Shown here: one piece after another, positions 5,599 through 10,370 of the stretch
Layout of the letters: each line of letters begins with the position of its first letter
Numbering within the stretch: the first letter of the stretch is position 1
Assembly: GCA_044351685.1 (NCBI GenBank)
Contig: JBILFK010000039.1
Location: 1-10,370, forward strand
Direction of reading: 5' to 3'
Length of the DNA stretch: 10,370 nucleotides
From: JALHRI01 sp044351685
GTDB taxonomy: Bacteria; Pseudomonadota; Alphaproteobacteria; Rickettsiales; UBA3002
The notes under the pieces: model-generated
What the model was told of the DNA's origin: nothing
Database searches by the model: none
Seen by the model: only the letters and a program-made list of their open reading frames with translations
Translations under genes and position numbers: made by a program

Positions 5599-7603
5599 AC
5601 ACGCCATGCAACACGCTGCATTACAGAATAACCCCTCGCGTTCAGTAAGCCACGATCAGCTGGCCAACGCCATTCGTGCCCTTGCGATGGACGCGGTGGA
5701 GCGCGCAAAATCGGGCCATCCGGGCATGCCGATGGGTATGGCTGATGTGGCCACCGTGCTGTTTACCGAATTTTTGAATATCGACCCCGAGCACCCTGTA
5801 TGGCCCAACCGTGACCGGTTTGTGCTTTCGGCTGGCCACGGTTCGATGCTGCAATATGCGCTGCATTACCTGCTGGGCTACGAAGATATGACGCTCGAGC
5901 AGTTGAAAAACTTCCGCCAGAAGGGTGCGATTACCGCTGGCCACCCCGAATATGGCCATGTGCAAGGTGTAGAAACCACCACCGGCCCGCTGGGGCAGGG
6001 CATTGCCAACGCCGTGGGAATGGCGCTTGCCGAACGGATGATGGCGGCCGAATTTGGCGATGATCTGGTGAACCATTACACCTATTGCATCGCGGGCGAT
6101 GGCTGCCTGATGGAAGGCATTAGCCATGAAGCCGCTTCGATGGCTGGCCACTTAAAACTGAATAAACTGATTGTGCTGTTTGATGATAACGGTATTTCGA
6201 TCGATGGGCCGACGAGCCTTGCGGTGAGCGAAGATACACTGGCGCGGTTCCGTGCCTATGGCTGGAATACCGATGCGGTAGATGGGCACGATGCAAGCGC
6301 CATTCGCGCTGCGTTACAGCGCGCGCAAACATCGGATAAACCCATACTCATTGCGTGCAAAACCACGATCGGTAAAGGTGCGCCAAGCAAAGCAGGCAGT
6401 GCATCAAGCCACGGTTCGCCACTGGGTGAAAAAGAAATTGAAGGCGCGCGCGGCAATTTGAACTGGCCGCATGCACCCTTTGAAATTCCCGCCGATATTT
6501 TAGCGGCATGGCGCAGCTATGGCGCGCGAAAGCGCAGCGATTATAATGCATGGCAGAAGCGTTTTGATGCGAGCGCCAAAAAAGAAGCATTCGGCGCGCG
6601 GCTTGCCGGCGATTTGGGTGATGCATGGGTAGCAGCACTGCATGCGCTGAAGCGCGATATTGCCGCCAAACAACCCAAAGAAGCCACCCGCGTTTCCAGC
6701 CAGAATGTGCTTGAGGCGTTAACGCCGCATATTGCGGCGCTGGTGGGCGGTTCGGCGGATTTAACGGGTTCCAATAACACCAAAACCAAAACCCATAAAG
6801 CCCTGAGCGCCGATGATTATGCTGGCCGCTATATTTATTACGGCGTGCGCGAACATGCGATGGCCGCTGCCATGAATGGCATTGCGCTTTATGGCGGGTT
6901 TATTCCGTATGGTGGCACGTTTTTAGTATTCACCGATTATTGCCGCCCGGCCATTCGCTTAAGCGCGCTGATGCAGCAACGCGTGATCTATGTGATGACG
7001 CATGATTCGATTGGCCTTGGCGAAGATGGCCCCACCCACCAACCCGTGGAGCATGTGGCGAGCTTGCGCGCCATTCCGAATTTGCAGGTGTTTCGCCCCG
7101 CCGATGCGGCGGAAACTGCCGAGTGCTGGGCGCTTGCCTTGGCTTCGGCTAACACGCCTTCCATTCTGGCGCTTTCACGGCAGAATGTGCCTTCGCTGCG
7201 TAGTGCCTACACCGATGAAAATCTCTGTAGTTACGGTGCGTATGTGCTGTGCGAACATTCGGCTGATAACCCCGCTGTGACATTGATAGGCACGGGTACG
7301 GAACTTTCGTTATGTGTGGATGCCGCCAAACAACTGAACGCTGAAGGTGTTGCCACACGCGTGGTTTCGATGCCAAGCTGGGAGCTGTTCGCCAAGCAAC
7401 CCAAAGCCTACCAGCGCGAAGTGCTGGGTAACGGAAAACGCATTGCAGTGGAAGCCGCCAGTGGCTTTGGTTGGCAGCGTTGGCTGGGCGATGATGGCGT
7501 GTTTATTGGCATGAATGGGTTTGGTGCATCGGCCCCAGCACCCGAGTTATACGAGCATTTTGGCATTACGGTTGCAGCAATTGTGAAAGCAGCAAAGGCA
7601 TGA
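5594..7603 (+). CDS. tkt: Transketolase
   Basis: Transketolase moves two-carbon units between sugar phosphates in the non-oxidative pentose phosphate pathway (and the Calvin cycle), using thiamine diphosphate and a divalent metal. The 669-residue length is normal. Motifs in order: GHPGMPMG (41-48), DRFVLSAGHGSMLQYALHY, GPLGQGIANAVGMALAE, the ThDP/metal motif beginning GDG (168-170) and ending DDNGISIDG, the TTIGKGAP and SSHGSPLG loops, GGSADLTGSN, and GVREHAM with catalytic Glu420, then THDSIGLGEDGPTHQPVEH. The C-terminal domain is complete. All key residues are present. Two starts are possible, 5594 and 5606; neither has a Shine-Dalgarno sequence, and a candidate leaderless promoter favours 5606. 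The TGA overlaps the ATG of gap by four bases (ATGA), so the two enzymes are co-translated, fitting a shared role in supplying and using glyceraldehyde 3-phosphate. Confidence 0.97.
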   Translation: MPHAMQHAALQNNPSRSVSHDQLANAIRALAMDAVERAKSGHPGMPMGMADVATVLFTEFLNIDPEHPVWPNRDRFVLSAGHGSMLQYALHYLLGYEDMTLEQLKNFRQKGAITAGHPEYGHVQGVETTTGPLGQGIANAVGMALAERMMAAEFGDDLVNHYTYCIAGDGCLMEGISHEAASMAGHLKLNKLIVLFDDNGISIDGPTSLAVSEDTLARFRAYGWNTDAVDGHDASAIRAALQRAQTSDKPILIACKTTIGKGAPSKAGSASSHGSPLGEKEIEGARGNLNWPHAPFEIPADILAAWRSYGARKRSDYNAWQKRFDASAKKEAFGARLAGDLGDAWVAALHALKRDIAAKQPKEATRVSSQNVLEALTPHIAALVGGSADLTGSNNTKTKTHKALSADDYAGRYIYYGVREHAMAAAMNGIALYGGFIPYGGTFLVFTDYCRPAIRLSALMQQRVIYVMTHDSIGLGEDGPTHQPVEHVASLRAIPNLQVFRPADAAETAECWALALASANTPSILALSRQNVPSLRSAYTDENLCSYGAYVLCEHSADNPAVTLIGTGTELSLCVDAAKQLNAEGVATRVVSMPSWELFAKQPKAYQREVLGNGKRIAVEAASGFGWQRWLGDDGVFIGMNGFGASAPAPELYEHFGITVAAIVKAAKA

Positions 7604-8604
7604 TAACGATTGGTATTAACGGCTTTGGCCGCATTGGGCGCTGCGTAGCGCGCGCACTGATGGAAGAAGGCTACGCGAAGGATATTCGCTTGGTGGCCAT
7701 TAACGGCCCGGCACCTACGGAAACCCACGCGCATTTATTGCAATATGATTCGGTGCATGGGCGCTTTCGCGGTGAAGTAACGCATGATGGCGACATCATG
7801 CATATAGGGCAGGGGCCAATCACCATCACCCACACGCGCGAGGTAGCGCAGCTGGATTGGGCAAAGCTGGGCGTGGATATGGTGCTTGAATGCACGGGTA
7901 AAATGAACAGCGCTGCTGAAGCCAGCAAACACTTGGCGCAGGGCGCCAAAAAAGTGCTGATTTCTGCGCCTGCCAGCGATAGTTGCAAAACCATTGTGTA
8001 CGGCGTAAATGATGCTGATATTGCCGCAAGCGATACGGTGCTTTCGGTAGGTTCATGCACCACTAATTGTTTAGCGCCGGTAGCCAAAGTATTGGATGAA
8101 TCGTTTGGTATTGTGCATGGCTTCATGACCACGGTGCATGCTTACACCAGCGATCAGAACATTCACGATGGTTCGCACAAAGATTTGCGCCGCGCGCGTG
8201 CTGCGGCACTTTCGATGGTGCCCACCAAAACCGGTGCGGCCAAAGCGATTGGTTTGGTGTTGCCTGCATTGAACGGCAGGTTAAGTGGCACGGCCATTCG
8301 GGTGCCCACCGCCAATGTTTCGCTGGTGGATTTAACGGTGGTAACAAAAAAACCGGTGACCAAAGACGCTGTGAATAACGCCATGGTTGCTGCCAGCAAT
8401 GGCGCGCTGAAAAATGTGCTGCGGGTGAACGAAAAGGAACTGGTCTCGGTGGATTTTAACCACGACCCTGCCAGCGCTATTTTCGATGCTACTGGCACCA
8501 GTGTGGTGGGCGATAATTTTCTGCGCGTGGCGGCGTGGTACGATAACGAGTGGGGCTTTAGCTGCCGTATGCTCGATGTGGTGAAGCGTTTGGCGAAGGC
8601 TTAA
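7600..8604 (+). CDS. gap: Glyceraldehyde-3-phosphate dehydrogenase, type I
   Basis: This 334-residue enzyme oxidatively phosphorylates glyceraldehyde 3-phosphate to 1,3-bisphosphoglycerate. Visible features: Rossmann GINGFGRIGR near the N-terminus, ECTGKM, the active-site SCTTNCLAP with catalytic Cys153, TVHAYTSDQ with His180, SMVPTKTGAAKAIG and LNGRLSGTAIRVPT, and YDNEWGFSCRM close to the end. The coenzyme site is unusual. The Asp after AIN that binds the adenosine ribose in NAD-specific enzymes (Asp32 in Bacillus numbering) is Gly, and the Leu-Pro pair of NAD enzymes (187-188) reads Gly-Ser in DGSHKDLRRAR, close to the Ala-Ser of chloroplast NADP enzymes. NADP or dual use is therefore possible. 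Expression is coupled to tkt by the ATGA overlap. Its stop codon shares TTAA with the stop of the small opposite-strand gene. Confidence 0.97.
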   Translation: MITIGINGFGRIGRCVARALMEEGYAKDIRLVAINGPAPTETHAHLLQYDSVHGRFRGEVTHDGDIMHIGQGPITITHTREVAQLDWAKLGVDMVLECTGKMNSAAEASKHLAQGAKKVLISAPASDSCKTIVYGVNDADIAASDTVLSVGSCTTNCLAPVAKVLDESFGIVHGFMTTVHAYTSDQNIHDGSHKDLRRARAAALSMVPTKTGAAKAIGLVLPALNGRLSGTAIRVPTANVSLVDLTVVTKKPVTKDAVNNAMVAASNGALKNVLRVNEKELVSVDFNHDPASAIFDATGTSVVGDNFLRVAAWYDNEWGFSCRMLDVVKRLAKA

Positions 8605-8801
8605 GATTCTTCATCACCTCTGGCTCTCTCAAAATCTCTTCTCCAACGTTCTGTATTTTCGGGTGGCTGGCCATCCCAAGGATCTCGTGCTGCGGCGCGC
8701 GCTTTTCGTTCGGCGCGTGCTTCAAGAATTTCGTCGGTGACGAATTTACCGCCTGGCGCTTTGCCCTTTGATTCTTTCGTTGGTGTTCTGCTTCTGGGCA
8801 T
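8601..8801 (-). CDS. Small basic hypothetical protein (66 aa) between gap and pgk
   Basis: I do not recognise this family. The 66-residue product starts MPRSRTPTKESKGKAPGGKF, continues with a charged helix EILEARAERKARAAARDPW, and ends with DGQPPENTERWRRDFERARG and an acidic tail. It is highly charged, cytoplasmic and probably helical with a disordered N-terminus. The frame extends 41 codons further upstream, but that stretch (containing NCYITGATKPT) looks noncoding and would overlap the pgk promoter, so I choose the internal ATG at 8801; the nearby AGG is only a weak ribosome-binding site. The protein-like composition of the chosen part, and its stop falling exactly on gap's stop (shared TTAA at 8601-8604), argue that it is real. 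It points against the flanking glycolytic genes and splits gap from pgk. No function is proposed. Confidence 0.6.
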   Translation of the reverse strand: MPRSRTPTKESKGKAPGGKFVTDEILEARAERKARAAARDPWDGQPPENTERWRRDFERARGDEES

Positions 8802-8830
8802 TATTGCCTGCGATGTTGGTTTGGTTGCCC

Positions 8831-8844
8831 CTGTTATATAACAG
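8831..8844. promoter_or_regulatory. Perfect 14-bp palindrome between the divergent 66-aa gene and pgk
   Basis: CTGTTATATAACAG is identical on both strands. Each strand contains TGTTATATA, an extended -10 form (TG, one base, TATATA). It lies 30 bp upstream of the 66-residue gene's ATG on the minus strand and 75-88 bp upstream of the pgk ATG. It may be the -10 of the small gene, an operator, or both. On the minus strand a TTGTCA lies upstream, but at 21 nt the spacing is too long for a normal -35. Confidence 0.45.
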
Positions 8845-8884
8845 TTTTTGGCAAAGTTTGATGACAATTCGGTGAAATAACCCG

Positions 8885-8912
8885 TTGCATGTGTGCACTG
8901 ACGCTTTATAAC
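8885..8912 (+). promoter_or_regulatory. Candidate pgk promoter with start site on the ATG at 8919
   Basis: TTGCAT (8885-8890), a 16-nt spacer and TATAAC (8907-8912, five of six to consensus) are followed by six bases and then the ATG at 8919. The expected +1 is therefore the A of the start codon. This also argues against the upstream ATG at 8889, which lies inside the promoter. Confidence 0.55.
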
Positions 8913-8918
8913 GCTGCT

Positions 8919-10148
8919 ATGCAATCGCTTCCCACCCTTGAATCACTGGATGTTTCCGGCAAAACCGTGCTGGTGCGGCTGGATTTAAATGTGCCCATGC
9001 AAGGTGGCCGGGTGCTGGATGCCACGCGCATCGCGCGCATTGTGCCGACGCTGCAATATCTGCTCGAACGCGATGCCAAGGTGGTGGTGCTTTCGCATTT
9101 GGGGCGCCCTAAAAGCTACGACCCTGCACTTTCACTTGCGCCACTTGTCGATGCGCTTTCAAGCGCGCTCTGGGATAGGCCGGTGAAATTTGCCCCCGAT
9201 TGTATTGGCAATGCCGCACGCTTAGCAGTGGAAAATGCCGCCGCAGGCGATGTGATTTTGATGGAAAATTTACGCTTCCACGCCGCCGAAGAAGCGGGTG
9301 ACGAAGCATTCGCTGCGCAGTTAGCATCGCTTGCGCAGTGCTATGTGAATGATGCGTTTTCGTGTTCGCACCGCGCGCATGCTTCGATTGTGGGGATTGC
9401 TAAACATCTTCCCTCAGCGGCCGGAAGATTGCTCGAAGAAGAAGTGCGCGCACTAAGCAAAGTGCTCACCGCCCCAGAACTGCCGCTATGTGCGATTGTG
9501 GGTGGCTCGAAAATTTCGACGAAACTGGAATTGCTTGGTAACCTGACCAGCAAAGTGCAAACGCTGGTGATTGGCGGCGCGATGGCCAATACATTTTTGC
9601 TGGCGCAGGGTTACGGTGTTGGTACTTCGCTGGTTGAAAAAGAAATGGTGGCGACAGCCAAGGATATTCTGGCAAAAGCAGCTGGAAATGGCTGCAACAT
9701 TGTTTTGCCAAGCGATGTGCTGGTGGCCCACGCGCTGAAACCGCACGCTGCTTCACGCGTGTGCGATGTGCAATCGATTCCGGATGATGCAATGATTCTG
9801 GATATTGGCCCGGCATCGCTTGCGCGTTTATTTACTGTGATTGCAGAAAGCAAAACACTGGTGTGGAACGGCCCGCTGGGTGCCTATGAAACACAGCCGT
9901 TTGATTCTTCGACCACTCAGCTGGCGCGCATTGTTGCCAAGCATTCGCGCGCGGGCACGTTACATTCGGTGGCAGGTGGCGGCGATACGGTGGCGGCACT
10001 TGCCTATGCTGGGCTTTCGGCTGAACTTAGTTATCTTTCCACTGCGGGTGGCGCATTTCTGGAATGGCTGGAAGGCAAAACATTGCCGGGGATTGCTGCC
10101 CTGATGAAAACCTCGGCGGATGCAGATGCTCGTCGTGCATGCGCGTAG
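8919..10148 (+). CDS. pgk: Phosphoglycerate kinase
   Basis: Pgk transfers the acyl phosphate of 1,3-bisphosphoglycerate to ADP, the step after GAPDH, and reverses this in gluconeogenesis. From 8919 it is 409 residues, close to the usual bacterial length. Motifs in order: VLVRLDLNVP, the substrate-binding N-terminal signature; VVVLSHLGRPK; LMENLRFHAAEEAGDE; VNDAFSCSHRAHAS; AIVGGSKISTKLELL and GGAMANTF at the domain hinge; LVWNGPLGAYE; and the nucleotide-binding SVAGGGDTVAAL near the C-terminus. Small deviations are Tyr for Phe in GPLGAYE and STAGGAFLE for the common STGGGAFLE. I chose 8919 because its N-terminus lines up with other Pgk proteins and a promoter predicts transcription starting exactly there; the ATG at 8889 would add ten residues (MCALTLYNAA) unlike the family. 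Unlike classical gap-pgk operons, a reverse-strand gene separates it from gap. Confidence 0.96.
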   Translation: MQSLPTLESLDVSGKTVLVRLDLNVPMQGGRVLDATRIARIVPTLQYLLERDAKVVVLSHLGRPKSYDPALSLAPLVDALSSALWDRPVKFAPDCIGNAARLAVENAAAGDVILMENLRFHAAEEAGDEAFAAQLASLAQCYVNDAFSCSHRAHASIVGIAKHLPSAAGRLLEEEVRALSKVLTAPELPLCAIVGGSKISTKLELLGNLTSKVQTLVIGGAMANTFLLAQGYGVGTSLVEKEMVATAKDILAKAAGNGCNIVLPSDVLVAHALKPHAASRVCDVQSIPDDAMILDIGPASLARLFTVIAESKTLVWNGPLGAYETQPFDSSTTQLARIVAKHSRAGTLHSVAGGGDTVAALAYAGLSAELSYLSTAGGAFLEWLEGKTLPGIAALMKTSADADARRACA

Positions 10149-10370
10149 CGATGTGGCACGTCTGCGTGAGCTGCGCACGGCACATACATTTTCACTGCTC
10201 ACTGCACCCGATGCCGCGTGTTTTTTGGGCTTAGGCTATATGTTAGAAATGCAGCGCGACTGTGCGCCACATATGTTGCTGGTGGGTTGCGGCAGCGATG
10301 CGGCGCTTGCCCACGAGGCACTGCGTATTGGTATAAAGCAGGTCTATGCGCAGGTGGCGCCCGAGATGCA
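10120..10370 (+). CDS. Hypothetical protein overlapping the pgk end (3' truncated by window edge)
   Basis: A frame different from pgk is open from ATG 10120 (or 10126) to the window end, with 83 residues visible. It overlaps the last 29 bases of pgk, so translation is likely coupled, and it is the next gene of the same unit. The sequence begins MQMLVVHARSDVARLRELRT, then TFSLLTAPDAACFLGLGYML, then MLLVGCGSDAALAHEALRIG and IKQVYAQVAPEM. Alternating hydrophobic strands and Ala-rich helices suggest a small alpha/beta cytoplasmic protein; the VGCGSDAALAHEALRIGIKQV part looks like strand-loop-helix-strand. I have a weak impression that similar short uncharacterised proteins sit near pgk or aldolase genes in Rhodospirillales, but I cannot confirm it. 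No catalytic motif is identified. Confidence 0.7.
   Translation, partial: MQMLVVHARSDVARLRELRTAHTFSLLTAPDAACFLGLGYMLEMQRDCAPHMLLVGCGSDAALAHEALRIGIKQVYAQVAPEM

Noticed and set aside
5642..6151. 169-codon minus-strand frame inside tkt
   Set aside because: It is His- and Arg-rich, antisense to conserved transketolase motifs, with no start signal.
8889..8918. Ten-codon upstream extension of pgk
   Set aside because: The extension does not fit the family N-terminus and overlaps the promoter whose +1 falls at 8919.
8802..8924. 41-codon N-terminal extension of the 66-residue gene
   Set aside because: It would overlap the pgk promoter and start codon and cover the palindrome, and its residues do not look protein-coding; the internal ATG is preferred.
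1..10370. Defence system, CRISPR array, prophage or transposon
   Set aside because: No regularly spaced repeats, cas-like, nuclease, integrase or transposase proteins were found; genes are mostly housekeeping.

Overview
The window comes from a flagellated alphaproteobacterium. Three things point there: the minus-strand block zapA / 6S RNA / 5-formyltetrahydrofolate cyclo-ligase, the tkt-gap-pgk glycolytic cluster, and a DUF4164-like coiled-coil gene ahead of zapA. Base composition is moderate and fairly even. I cannot name the genus. There are no tRNA or rRNA genes, CRISPR arrays, transposases or phage genes.

Layout. (1) 2-1414, plus strand: the 3' part of a flagellar hook protein gene (flgE), followed by a rho-independent terminator and a short repeat-rich spacer. 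(2) 1703-2017, plus strand: a small unknown gene with a strong promoter directly against its start codon. It converges on the next block with an 8-bp overlap. (3) 2010-5498, minus strand, in transcription order: DUF4164-like coiled-coil gene, zapA, an unrecognised 278-residue gene, 6S RNA, cyclo-ligase, and a YmdB-type metallophosphoesterase. (4) 5594-8604, plus strand: transketolase and GAPDH, with overlapping stop and start. (5) 8601-8801, minus strand: a small basic unknown gene sharing its TTAA stop with gap. (6) 8919-10370, plus strand: phosphoglycerate kinase, then an overlapping unknown gene cut by the window edge.

How they work together. tkt, gap and pgk form a central-carbon module: non-oxidative pentose phosphate exchange feeding glyceraldehyde 3-phosphate, then lower glycolysis or gluconeogenesis. 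zapA and its coiled-coil neighbour belong to cell division (Z-ring stabilisation). 6S RNA regulates sigma70 RNA polymerase, and the cyclo-ligase belongs to folate one-carbon metabolism; the 6S/cyclo-ligase pairing is a long-conserved neighbourhood.

Most notable: four protein genes that lack a Shine-Dalgarno sequence (1703 gene, cyclo-ligase, tkt, pgk) each have a TTGNNN / -10 pair placed so that transcription would start on or next to the ATG, suggesting leaderless mRNAs. GAPDH lacks the Asp typical of NAD-specific enzymes and carries Gly-Ser where they have Leu-Pro. YmdB has Asp in place of two usual active-site residues (Glu39, Asn67). The unknown 278-residue gene interrupts the usual zapA-6S neighbourhood. 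I found no convincing new multi-gene defence or mobile system.
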